Shown here: positions 17,579-26,981 of the stretch, piece by piece
How positions within the stretch are numbered: position 1 is the stretch's first letter
Layout of the letters: each line of letters opens with the position of its first letter
DNA from: Nakaseomyces glabratus
Taxonomy: Eukaryota; Ascomycota; Saccharomycetes; Saccharomycetales; Saccharomycetaceae
Length of the DNA stretch: 64,000 nt
NCBI RefSeq assembly: GCF_010111755.1
Contig: NC_088956.1
Location: forward strand, 372,001 to 436,000
Direction of reading: 5' to 3'
Program-made: the position numbers and the translations under genes
Notes under the pieces: generated by a model
What the model was told of the DNA's origin: nothing
Seen by the model: the letters and a program-made list of their open reading frames with translations, nothing else
The model's database searches: none

Positions 17579-19828
17579 ATGCAATTGGGTCACATATTTA
17601 CTCCGAAGCATCAAAAACTGGTCAATCAATGTTACCCTAGTGGTAGAGCGCCAGATAAGAAGCCAAAATCCTCCGAGACTTCATATTTGATATACTATGT
17701 CAATTCTCGTTCCAGTAAGCTTGAGAAAGTTAGTAACTACTTAATTAAGAGAACCAATACCGATTTGAGTCGACGCAGAGTTGGTAACGTTTGTGTAACT
17801 TTGGAGTTGATGGCCAAGATAGTGGATCATTGTAAAGAAAACCTTAACGTGTTTGTGAAAGAGTTTCTGACTTTAATGAATATGGTATTAACCAACAATA
17901 GTATAAATAATGATGTCACTGTGATAGAATTGTTGGAAATTACTTTTGGCACCATTTGCCGCAACCTTGACGGAGCATATTATGGCGGTGATACTGAATT
18001 TATAAAAATGTTTAAGAGCTTTGTTGATCTTTTATTTGAAGTTGTCTCAAAGAGGCTGAACAATGATGACTTGATGTTAAAGGTATGCATAGACATATCT
18101 ACTATAATTGGAATTGCGAGCGATCCTCAATTGAATTATCTTGTACCAAAATGTGTTGAGACTGCAATTGATCAATTGCAAGCTAGATACCCTCAGTTCA
18201 AGGAAAATTCACTGCTAGAACAACCAAGCTTGACAAAAAGGTTGAGCAAGACACAAACTCGTGCACAAGAAGTCCTTGAGATACCGACTGCAGACAATGA
18301 TTTATGTGTTGCAACATTGCATAATTACTTTAACACAACAGAAACAGATAAATTGAATTTATCTATTAGATCTCTAATCAAAAAATTGCAATCAACACCA
18401 AATAAAGAGCTGTTAGAGTTCATTTCCAATGACATTCCTGTCCAGTTAAGATATATTGTTGTTTTATTACTCACAAGGCAGGTTTCCAATTATGAGAGAA
18501 ATCAAGTCTCAGGTAGCCAAGGCAATCCTGATGGTGCACTCAATAGTTTGAAACTAATTTCTTGTTTACTAGTATCAAAAATTAGTATTGTAGGACTGAG
18601 TGTTTTGGATATAATGAGAAAGGTTTTAGCTGTGCAGTTAAAATCTAAAGAGAGCATGCCTCTTGTGCATCAATGTCGTGTTACAATAAAAGATTTGAAT
18701 AACAAAATTTACTACTCTGAACAAACATCTGATATGTTATATGATTTGGTAGTCAAAATAAAGAATGTACAAAATGAAGTTGAGAAGAGAATTCTGGTTG
18801 ATGATATGAAATATATTGTCGATGATATCTCACAGCCAGTTATTAACGTTGATCTATTAACTGAGTTGGTTCCTTTTATGAAAGGGTCTGTTATACAACT
18901 GTTAAATATCACTGAGGAGCACATTTCTGGCGGTTCCACTTTATCCAGATTGTTTCAAATGGTCCGTGATATTGAGGATAGAAATTTACAATCCAAAGCG
19001 ATGTCTATTATCTTTGATAAATACAAGAAAATTATACTGCTACCTGGTCTTAATTATTTCCAGATGAACATTAAAGAGCCGGAGTATACCTATTACTTAT
19101 ATCATTTCAACGCGGCTAAAACATTAGGAGTTACATCATATTATTCTGAGACACAGCAAAAACTTGACAATGGAGAATTATTTACCAAGGAAGAATTAAT
19201 GAAATATTATAAGAATGCAAACAACACTCAGTTTGGTGAAAAGGGCATGCAAATTTTGATGTCTTATGATAATCAGATCTCTAATTCAGATTTACTAAAT
19301 GATAGGCCACTATCTCCTGTATTTTCGTCCAAACCGCTCTCATCGCCAATGGGTCTAATATCACCACAAGCACAGACTAATACACAATTAAATCAACCTA
19401 TGAGATTTGTCTCCGATGATGTACACTCCTGGAAAGTTTCAAGGCCCTCTATACCCAAGGTAAGTGATTTGAAGAAAGCAATGAAAAATGGATCCTCTAC
19501 AAAAAATAAACCTTTAAGAGGTTCTCAATCTGTGAAGTCAAGGGTTACCAATATAACATTCCTGTTAAGTGAACTTAGAAGTACAACTGCTGGTGATGAC
19601 TCCCACATTATCGATCCTGATGAAGAAGAAGTTGTTGGTATTGATAAAATGGAAATAGCAAGATCATTAAGTGGGAGAGGAAGAAATTCTGTTGTTGTTG
19701 AAGATGTGTCCACTAATAGAGCGTCATTCGTTCCTGCAACAGTGAATGAGGATGATGAATTTCGTGATGCTGTTGAAGATGTTGAAGCTTACAGCACCTC
19801 TAGAGGAAAGATTTTTGCAAACTATTAG
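17579..19828 (+). CDS. EFR3: Plasma-membrane scaffold of the Stt4 PI4-kinase complex
   Basis: A 749-residue protein (S. cerevisiae: 782). It anchors the Stt4-Ypp1 phosphatidylinositol 4-kinase complex at plasma-membrane PIK patches. The N-terminus FTPKHQKLVNQCYP is the diagnostic conserved start, followed by the helical-repeat (ARM/HEAT-like) body. Near the C-terminus is the conserved GSQSVKSRVTNITFLLSEL segment, and the protein ends in SRGKIF plus a short tail. The ATG at 17579 gives MQLGHIFTPKHQK, one or two residues longer at the N-terminus than S. cerevisiae. It is convergent with DML1, 151 bases between stops. Confidence 0.95.
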   Translation: MQLGHIFTPKHQKLVNQCYPSGRAPDKKPKSSETSYLIYYVNSRSSKLEKVSNYLIKRTNTDLSRRRVGNVCVTLELMAKIVDHCKENLNVFVKEFLTLMNMVLTNNSINNDVTVIELLEITFGTICRNLDGAYYGGDTEFIKMFKSFVDLLFEVVSKRLNNDDLMLKVCIDISTIIGIASDPQLNYLVPKCVETAIDQLQARYPQFKENSLLEQPSLTKRLSKTQTRAQEVLEIPTADNDLCVATLHNYFNTTETDKLNLSIRSLIKKLQSTPNKELLEFISNDIPVQLRYIVVLLLTRQVSNYERNQVSGSQGNPDGALNSLKLISCLLVSKISIVGLSVLDIMRKVLAVQLKSKESMPLVHQCRVTIKDLNNKIYYSEQTSDMLYDLVVKIKNVQNEVEKRILVDDMKYIVDDISQPVINVDLLTELVPFMKGSVIQLLNITEEHISGGSTLSRLFQMVRDIEDRNLQSKAMSIIFDKYKKIILLPGLNYFQMNIKEPEYTYYLYHFNAAKTLGVTSYYSETQQKLDNGELFTKEELMKYYKNANNTQFGEKGMQILMSYDNQISNSDLLNDRPLSPVFSSKPLSSPMGLISPQAQTNTQLNQPMRFVSDDVHSWKVSRPSIPKVSDLKKAMKNGSSTKNKPLRGSQSVKSRVTNITFLLSELRSTTAGDDSHIIDPDEEEVVGIDKMEIARSLSGRGRNSVVVEDVSTNRASFVPATVNEDDEFRDAVEDVEAYSTSRGKIFANY

Positions 19829-19979
19829 TGGCATTTTTTTCTCCTGGGTTTCTACTAGTTTGATAGATGCGCATATAAAAGAAATGGATGTAGAGACCAG
19901 AACTAAACTAAGAAAACACTCTATATATGATAAATATTTTGCATGATAGTAATATATTAATGATTTTAACAGTTTTAGT

Positions 19980-21434
19980 TTAATAATTGTCATCCCCGGA
20001 ATCAGAATCGTCGTACCAGCCAAACTCATATGCGCTTGCAGTATTTTCTAGACTGTTTTTCATGTCCTCTCTGTCATCATCATATTTAATATACTTGGAC
20101 ACAAAATCGCCATACTCTTTGAATACATTTCGACATCTTTCATCACTAGTTAGGCAGAGTTTATAATTAGAATCCTCTTTAAATTGATCTGAAACTGTAT
20201 CAGCAAATTTATATCCATAGGTGTTTATCTGTTTATTAGTAACATTCTTTATTTCTGCGTTGTCTTTCATTTCCTTGTTGCTTCTAGAAATATTACACTT
20301 GCTAAAGACATGAAACTCAGACACTGCAGAAGACGACTTGCGAGACTGTGTTGGGAAACGAGAATAGTATAAATAGTCTATAATCCTATCTTTTCTTATC
20401 ATATTTGCTGATGATATTATCTTTCTATTATTATCGCCATTTTGAAGAAGTTCTGATAAATATTGCATGTTTCTTCTTTTCTCAGTATCAGTTCCATCAA
20501 GCACAGAATTTAGACCATCGAAGAGAGGGCATACTAAACTGCCAATTTCCCAGTTAGAGTATTCAGGATCGGAATAAACTGGAATAAACAAATCAGATTC
20601 TTGTGATAGTGATGTAGTTGCTCTGATTTTGTTAGATATTTGCTCAGCGGTTTTTTTGTTGAACTGAACCTTAGTGTTTCTAGTATATGAAACTGTGTAT
20701 GGATCACTTTCATGAAAAGCCCAAGAAAAATAGGTGTTTTTTGGAAGTTCATTTCGCAGTTCTACAAGGAGCGCTGAAGAAAATCCACCCCATCCATTAT
20801 CAATGTCTGTTATTATGTTAAACCCCTGTAAGGTATCGCATTGCTCAAGCTCATGATGCAAATTAGTATCAAAAAAGTCAACTAAGTAATTACTCTTGAA
20901 TTCTTCCTCACCAATGATAAATTTATCGAATCTCCTATCTTTCAGACTTTTAAAGTCAGGTCTGTTGGGATTATCTGTATCATGGTACCAATCCCGAAGA
21001 ATATTAAAACTTGAAGGTTGATAAATAAGTCTAGCATAATCTGACCAGTACTTTGTATTGCTATTATTTAGTTTTGGTTCAGGTAATCCCGCATCCAGTG
21101 CTCGTTGATAATCTGACTTTGGAATAACTGGATGAGTTTGCATAAGATCTCCATCTGAAGGTTTATCATCATCATTTTTGAAATAATAATCGGATCCATC
21201 TGAATATTGGTAACTACCTAATGATCCATTGCCAGTTTTAGCATCCCATAATAGAGCTCTAGGACTGTAAGATACAGTCTTCGAGATTCTATCAATGGTA
21301 GGATTCAGAAATATCTTTGGATCATTGACTTTGTCCTTTGTATTATCATATAATAGCGTTTCCCGACAATTGAAGAACTGGGTTGCCAAATGGTTGGCCC
21401 GCTGTGAAACAGATATAGTTATCACCTCATGCAT
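19980..21434 (-). CDS. DML1: Dml1/Misato tubulin-like protein
   Basis: A 484-residue protein beginning [20 protein letters not shown], the characteristic Misato/Dml1 N-terminus (S. cerevisiae: 475 aa). Members combine a Misato segment II and a tubulin-like fold. In S. cerevisiae Dml1 is essential and linked to mitochondrial DNA inheritance. Residues near 217-234 ([18 protein letters not shown]) correspond to the tubulin-like, glycine-rich loop region. It lies between EFR3 and the YMR210W orthologue as in S. cerevisiae. Confidence 0.93.
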
Positions 21435-21509
21435 GTTGATGGGAATTGCAAGTATTTAACTAGCCATTATTATATTCTGTTGTACCATCAAGTTCTTAGT
21501 ATTTGGTAG

Positions 21510-21517
21510 CTCATCGC
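21510..21517 (-). promoter_or_regulatory. PAC element upstream of DML1
   Basis: CTCATCGC on the plus strand, reading GCGATGAG toward DML1, lies 76 bases upstream of its ATG. Confidence 0.4.
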
Positions 21518-21722
21518 AAGAAATAATTCATTTTTGCGAAAGTTTCACATTCTCAAGAATTTGCTATGTTGCACCGGATGGAAGTCATATAGGAACAAAA
21601 TGTTAAAAACAGAAGTTAGTTAATTGAACCTAGAATTCCAAGAATTACCTTGCAACGCTCTCATATAATTAAATAGCTGGTAGTTAGAATATTAAGATAT
21701 AAACATATTCAAATAAATAATT

Positions 21723-23054
21723 CTATAAGTCATCTCTGTATGTCGTCTTAACTGGCTCAATGCTTTCCTTTGGTAAATCATTTATATTGACATTTATAGC
21801 ATGATCCTGACTAACAATCTTACTGTGGTAATCTGCAATTAGTTTGCAAGCAGGTTCAGTGTACCATCTATCACCCTTCATATCCTTGAACCATGCTATA
21901 TGCCCACCAATTGAGGTTCTAATCAGTGTTGTGTATGGATTTGCCCTGAACATATTTTCATGAAGGGCTTGGTACCCAACAATGGGGTCGTCAGCAGAAT
22001 TTATAGCGATGTAAGGGGTCCTAATACCTAGCAGTCTCTTGTAAGAAGAAGAATTTTGGTAATAATCCTCAGCGTCTCGATAGCCAAACATAGGACCAGT
22101 AAATAGATCATCAAACCTAGTAACCGATTTCAGATTGGCCGCGTAACTCTCATATTTAATTCTGAACTTCTCATTTTTGGTCAATTCTTCCTCATGACTC
22201 TTAACCAACCTTAGAAGATTTTGCGTAAGCTTCGGTGAGTATACTCTACTTCCTATTCTAGACTCTGATATGCATTTAGCAGAATGACTTAGATCAAAAG
22301 GTGTACCGAACGCAATTGCCAATTCTATATCCGACTTATCACCTTGCTCGCCTAGGTAATTTGTAAGTATAGATGCACCCAAGGAGAATCCAATCATGTA
22401 AAATTTTCTGTTGGGATACATTTCTCTCAGCTCTTTTACACAATGTCTGATATCATTAGTCCAACCACCATTGTAAAGTTGAGCTGTGGTAATAGCAGAA
22501 TTACAACACCCTCTAGAGTTGAGGACACATGCTTCAAAATCATATTTATTTTGCAGAGTCCTCACCATAGACCTTACGTAACTCTCATGTGAACCACCAG
22601 TTAGACCATGTAGTGCAATTAACAAGGGTTTACTATCATTGGAGCGAAGTCTGGCATCATTAGGATCCATGTAGGTATAAAATCTTCCGGGCATATGTGA
22701 GTTTAATGCATCTAGAGGAGTCTGGCCCTCAGGTACATATTCAGTTTTATTATCAGGTTCCTTCATAGCAAAATCCAAGGCACCTACACCGCCATCTGGA
22801 TATTTTAACATGATTCTCTTGTAGTTCACTTGATCAATGCTTTCAAAGGACGCCAGCGCGGTATAAGCTGTTTGCAGATGACCGTTGAATAAAAGTGGAG
22901 ACAACGTGTCAGTTGCACCATTAGCTAATTCAGGGATATTCTTGTCAATAAACTCAGGGATAGTGGTGCTGCTACCACCGACATTAATTTTAGCTGCATG
23001 ATCAGGAGTAACTTGTGTTACTTCAAGTGAATTAAGCCAATAGTAGCCAACCAT
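21723..23054 (-). CDS. Alpha/beta-hydrolase, YMR210W orthologue (Eht1/Eeb1-related lipase/acyltransferase)
   Basis: A 443-residue serine hydrolase (S. cerevisiae YMR210W: 449 aa). The nucleophile elbow is GFSLG with Ser224. The likely acid is in the NSADDPIVGY segment and the histidine in GGHIAWF near the C-terminus. The oxyanion segment is LIALHGLTGG (145-154). Relatives Eht1 and Eeb1 make and break medium-chain fatty-acid ethyl esters. YMR210W has been reported as a monoacylglycerol lipase (Mgl2), which I recall but cannot check. It is divergent with the YMR209C orthologue. Confidence 0.9.
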   Translation of the reverse strand: MVGYYWLNSLEVTQVTPDHAAKINVGGSSTTIPEFIDKNIPELANGATDTLSPLLFNGHLQTAYTALASFESIDQVNYKRIMLKYPDGGVGALDFAMKEPDNKTEYVPEGQTPLDALNSHMPGRFYTYMDPNDARLRSNDSKPLLIALHGLTGGSHESYVRSMVRTLQNKYDFEACVLNSRGCCNSAITTAQLYNGGWTNDIRHCVKELREMYPNRKFYMIGFSLGASILTNYLGEQGDKSDIELAIAFGTPFDLSHSAKCISESRIGSRVYSPKLTQNLLRLVKSHEEELTKNEKFRIKYESYAANLKSVTRFDDLFTGPMFGYRDAEDYYQNSSSYKRLLGIRTPYIAINSADDPIVGYQALHENMFRANPYTTLIRTSIGGHIAWFKDMKGDRWYTEPACKLIADYHSKIVSQDHAINVNINDLPKESIEPVKTTYRDDL

Positions 23055-23314
23055 ATCTAGTTTTAAAATCGAACTGATTCTGATCTAACTTGTATGCTAG
23101 TGTACTTCTTTGCATAGAACTGACTTTTTGCTATATTAGCATTTAGCTCTGTTTAACTGGGCATCGAGAAAACCCAAAAGGTAAGATCAGCTTATCATGT
23201 GAAGAAAAAACTATAAAAAGAGTGCACTTGAGAATGTTTGGAATTCTGATGGTGATAGTAGTTACTAGTCTGTTAGCTGTGTGATATTTTGTCGAGCTTT
23301 GCTAATAAGTTACT

Positions 23315-24637
23315 ATGGGTGATGGTACTGCCACTATTGTAGTTACAATAGCCGTTATCTGCATGTCATTATTGAGAAGGTACAAGCCATTTAGAGAATG
23401 GGTAGCCAAAGCAGCTGAGAGATCATTAAGGGTTATAAAGAACAAGGATGAGCTATATTTGACTACACCAGAGCTGACACTCCACAAATCAAGACCTTCT
23501 GCTTCTGCTAGGCCCTTTGAAGAATATGTCAACGCCCTGGAATCGATGAAAGGCTACTTAAAGTCATCTCAAAAGATTACTAGTATGGTTAATAATAGAG
23601 CTAAAGAGTTATCTAGAAAAGAGTTATCTCAGCTAAAGGATATTGGATATTTCAGCAAGTTAGACTACATAACAAGCGCTACTATTAAGAATAGTGCGGT
23701 TATCGAGGATATCATAAAATGTACCCTAAAGGAGCTGGCATTGAAAAATCATAATAACGTTGATCTAAAGGCTGATCTAGAATTAGCTTGCAATAAGTTG
23801 GGCTATAAACTTGACTCAGAAGGTAATATTTCTAAGCTAAATACTATCAAGCTACTGAGCTCTGCAACGAGCAGATCAAACTCGGTTACAGAATCTCTGA
23901 ATCATCTGTGCAGAGACTGGAGTGACTATTATAAATGTGAACGTGATCCCCTTACTGAATACATCATTGAGAGAATAAATTCTATAAATATTAAAGGAAA
24001 AGATATCTTAATAGTGGTTCCGGGTTCTGGTGTAGGTAACATTGCATACAATTTATCTCAGAAGTTTCCAGAGGCAAAAGTAGATTCCATCGAATTGTCT
24101 TCCTATATGTTCATATGCAACAGATATGCACTAACTAGCAGTAACGATATTAGTATTAGTCCATTTGCATTGTATTACTCTGGCCAGACAAGTGCAAAAA
24201 ACCAAACTCGAGAATTGAATGTAAACCTATCCAATGTATCTGAGAGAGAAAATCTTTACCCATATTGGGCTGATTTTAGACTATATCCCTCTACTCTAGA
24301 AAAGAAATATGACTACATTATTGTTTGTACTGCATACTTCATCGATACTGCTGAGAATTTATTTGAATATTTCAACTCCATTGAAAATCTGTCAGAGCAC
24401 TGTAACAAAGACCTTCATTGGATAAATATTGGACCTTTAAAATATGGTACTCGACCAAAGGTACAGTTGACTGTAGAGGAATTAACCAAATTACGTAAGT
24501 TACGTAATTGGAAGGATCTTCATACACAAACAGTTTTGGACTATGATGAAAAACTAAATGGATACTTAACCGATTACGAGGGCCTGTACCAAGGCTATTA
24601 TGGATTGACAAAATTCCATACTGTCTGCAGGAAGTGA
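23315..24637 (+). CDS. Putative SAM-dependent methyltransferase, YMR209C orthologue (N2227/carnosine-methyltransferase-like)
   Basis: A 440-residue protein (S. cerevisiae YMR209C: 457 aa). A single hydrophobic segment near the N-terminus (TIVVTIAVICMSLL, about 6-19) suggests a membrane anchor. The methyltransferase motif I reads ILIVVPGSGVGNIAYNLSQ, with the acidic end of motif II in VDSIELSSYMF. This layout, with the SAM site after a helical N-terminal half, is typical of the N2227 family that includes carnosine N-methyltransferase. The substrate in yeast is not established. It is convergent with ERG12, 129 bases apart. Confidence 0.85.
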   Translation: MGDGTATIVVTIAVICMSLLRRYKPFREWVAKAAERSLRVIKNKDELYLTTPELTLHKSRPSASARPFEEYVNALESMKGYLKSSQKITSMVNNRAKELSRKELSQLKDIGYFSKLDYITSATIKNSAVIEDIIKCTLKELALKNHNNVDLKADLELACNKLGYKLDSEGNISKLNTIKLLSSATSRSNSVTESLNHLCRDWSDYYKCERDPLTEYIIERINSINIKGKDILIVVPGSGVGNIAYNLSQKFPEAKVDSIELSSYMFICNRYALTSSNDISISPFALYYSGQTSAKNQTRELNVNLSNVSERENLYPYWADFRLYPSTLEKKYDYIIVCTAYFIDTAENLFEYFNSIENLSEHCNKDLHWINIGPLKYGTRPKVQLTVEELTKLRKLRNWKDLHTQTVLDYDEKLNGYLTDYEGLYQGYYGLTKFHTVCRK

Positions 24638-24766
24638 TTTACTTCCATGTGTTTTCATGTGATTTCTATGATTCCATTCTAGTCCAAAGGGCAACCCTAA
24701 ACACTTTTGACAAATAAACACAACTTGTATAACATAAGTCATATAGATATACATATATTCGCATAA

Positions 24767-26059
24767 CTAATGGATCCAGAACAGTGAATTTGTTGCTGTA
24801 GCAGGAAGCAAGGTCTTATCCAGTTCTTCCTTATTATTTTCAGTATTTTCGAACAGCGGTGCGACTAGGTTATATTGCTCTGCTACTAGCGTTGGCGTCA
24901 TACATGAACCAGCACCGCCAAGCTCTGATGTGAAAGATAGGTAGCCGTGTTTCTTAGACAATTCTTCTTTGAATTTGTCCACCTCTGTTTGTGGAACGTC
25001 TTTATTTAGAACGGTGAAAGCACAACCACCACCGCCTGCTCCAGTTAGTTTGGTAGCACCAATACTGTTTGTTATGGATAGATTCCTAATAATTTCCAAC
25101 CCAGGATGTGAAACCCCAATGGCTACTAATAGACCGTGATTAATATTGACAAGGTCTAGAAGTCTTTCATAATTGCTGTCATTTCCACCAATGCCACTAT
25201 TCAATATATCTACACTTTCCAAAGCGAGCTCTCCCATTGCTTTTATGACATGATCTTGAATGACCTTCGGATATTTATTTGATAAGTCTCGTACTGAAGA
25301 GACCAATACTTTGGTGGATCTTGGAATTCTAGTATACGTGAGTACCATTGGGATCTTGAGCTCATGAAACTTATCCAAAAATTCGAAGTCCGTGGTACCA
25401 TCGGCACTTCTCTTGAATAGTACTGCATTACCGTAAGTGGCTACCGCATTGTCTATACCCGATGGAGTACCGTGTATACATTTTTCACCAATGAATGCCC
25501 ACTCATTAATAAGTGCTTTATCCTCCCCTGACAAACTCTCCCCAGTAACTAGCTTACCACCCAATCTAAGCATGGCCATGGCCAAAGACACGGATATAGC
25601 TGCACTTGATCCCAGCCCTGCTCCGATCGGCAACGTTGATTTAACTGAGAATTTGATGTTAGTTGCAGATGGGCATAGTGTACAAAACAAGTACAGGAAG
25701 CAAAAAGCAGCATGATAATGCAAAGACTCCTTCAGTGGTTCCAGAATAACATTCAGCAGGCCCACTAACTCCTCATTTAGGTTCTTCGTATCTTCACGAG
25801 CGGCTTGCAACAACGCAGTCTCACGCAAAACCGGCTCCAGCTCCTTGCGCTTCCATACGTGGTCAAATCCAATGTCCGGGAAACTTAGCTCAATTGAGTC
25901 CTCAGCATTAGAACCTGCTGGCGAGACCAACAAATAAGTTCTTAAAGATGAGACACTTGCAGCAACAGCAGGCTCATTATAAACCGCGGAATGCTCTCCA
26001 AACAGAATAACTTTACCAGGAGCAGAGACCAGAAATGGCAAGTCCCGCTCTACAGTCAT
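24767..26059 (-). CDS. ERG12: Mevalonate kinase
   Basis: ATP-dependent phosphorylation of mevalonate to mevalonate-5-phosphate in the cytosol, feeding ergosterol and isoprenoid synthesis. The 430-residue GHMP kinase (S. cerevisiae: 443) has motif 1 APGKVILFGEHSAVY (13-27), the ATP-binding motif 2 LPIGAGLGSSAA (143-154) and motif 3 KLTGAGGGGCAF in the C-terminal third. The next pathway enzyme, ERG8, lies 16 kb away. The promoter carries a TATATAAG box and two inverted PAC cores. Confidence 0.97.
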   Translation of the reverse strand: MTVERDLPFLVSAPGKVILFGEHSAVYNEPAVAASVSSLRTYLLVSPAGSNAEDSIELSFPDIGFDHVWKRKELEPVLRETALLQAAREDTKNLNEELVGLLNVILEPLKESLHYHAAFCFLYLFCTLCPSATNIKFSVKSTLPIGAGLGSSAAISVSLAMAMLRLGGKLVTGESLSGEDKALINEWAFIGEKCIHGTPSGIDNAVATYGNAVLFKRSADGTTDFEFLDKFHELKIPMVLTYTRIPRSTKVLVSSVRDLSNKYPKVIQDHVIKAMGELALESVDILNSGIGGNDSNYERLLDLVNINHGLLVAIGVSHPGLEIIRNLSITNSIGATKLTGAGGGGCAFTVLNKDVPQTEVDKFKEELSKKHGYLSFTSELGGAGSCMTPTLVAEQYNLVAPLFENTENNKEELDKTLLPATATNSLFWIH

Positions 26060-26981
26060 ACTTCTACAATTTGCTCCTCTACAGTTGCGATGAGTTGCCC
26101 CATTGTCCTTCTACTACCTCATCGCTGCTTCTTATATAATTTTTCCTTCAATTTCGCACAATTTTTTTTTCAAGCACTAAATCCGGTATAATCCCACATA
26201 TTAAAGAGGTTCATGGACAAGAATAAGTGAGTATACATAAGCATTTCAACTTTTCTAAGATCAAGACTATTCTTTATATTTTTAGAGACGCTCACTCCAT
26301 AGGTGCTGCAACCACTACTTTACACTTTAAAATTGGAAGTTTCTTCACTCCCTCTATCCTCTCTCCCCCCCAATACCCAATAAAACAACATCCTCAGCAG
26401 GGAATAAGAAACAGGTTTATGAACAGAATACAATTATAGAAGTTTATTCAATTGCATGTTGAATTTAGGCTTGAAATTACGTAAACCTGCTCCCTTTTCC
26501 CTTAATGTAGTCCAAGAGAACACGCTGTTTAGTATAGAAGCCTTATCTTTCCCCTCCCTCTACCACTGCCTCTTATAATTTTTACAAAGCAATATGACGT
26601 CTGGCAGTGAAAGAACATGTAGAACACAAAGGCAAGAGAATGCCACTCAGTGCAAAACTCATCGCAAATTGGATCAAAACAAATCCCCACGTATTGTCTG
26701 TGCTTCCCCCTGTTGTGAGTAACGAAAAGAAATGATTCGCATCAAAACAAACAAAAATCCCACTCTTCAATAGCCCTTTCTCACAATGAATCCCAACCCT
26801 CATCTCATCTTTTACAAATATATAAATTATATTCCTTTCCCCAGGAGACAAACAACTTTCTGTAATTAGGAGAATAGTTCTCTACTCTTAAAAGAAAAAA
26901 GAGGTTTCTTTGGCGACTAACAGCTATAGCTTCTGTGAAAAAGCAAATACAAACACAGCATAGGAAATACATCCGCTTGAA
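26060..26981. promoter_or_regulatory. Divergent promoter ERG12/GAS3 at an inversion breakpoint
   Basis: A 922-base spacer. In S. cerevisiae neither gene is the other's neighbour (YMR208W and YMR215W). The ERG12 side has the PAC pair and TATA box. A C-run (CCCCCC) lies near 26365. No gene or repeat was recognised in the middle. Confidence 0.55.
26087..26139 (-). promoter_or_regulatory. Inverted PAC pair plus TATA box of ERG12
   Basis: GCGATGAG at 26087-26094 and CTCATCGC at 26118-26125 face each other 23 bases apart. A minus-strand TATATAAG lies at 26132-26139, about 75 bases upstream of the ERG12 ATG, so both PAC cores sit between TATA and ATG. Confidence 0.45.
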
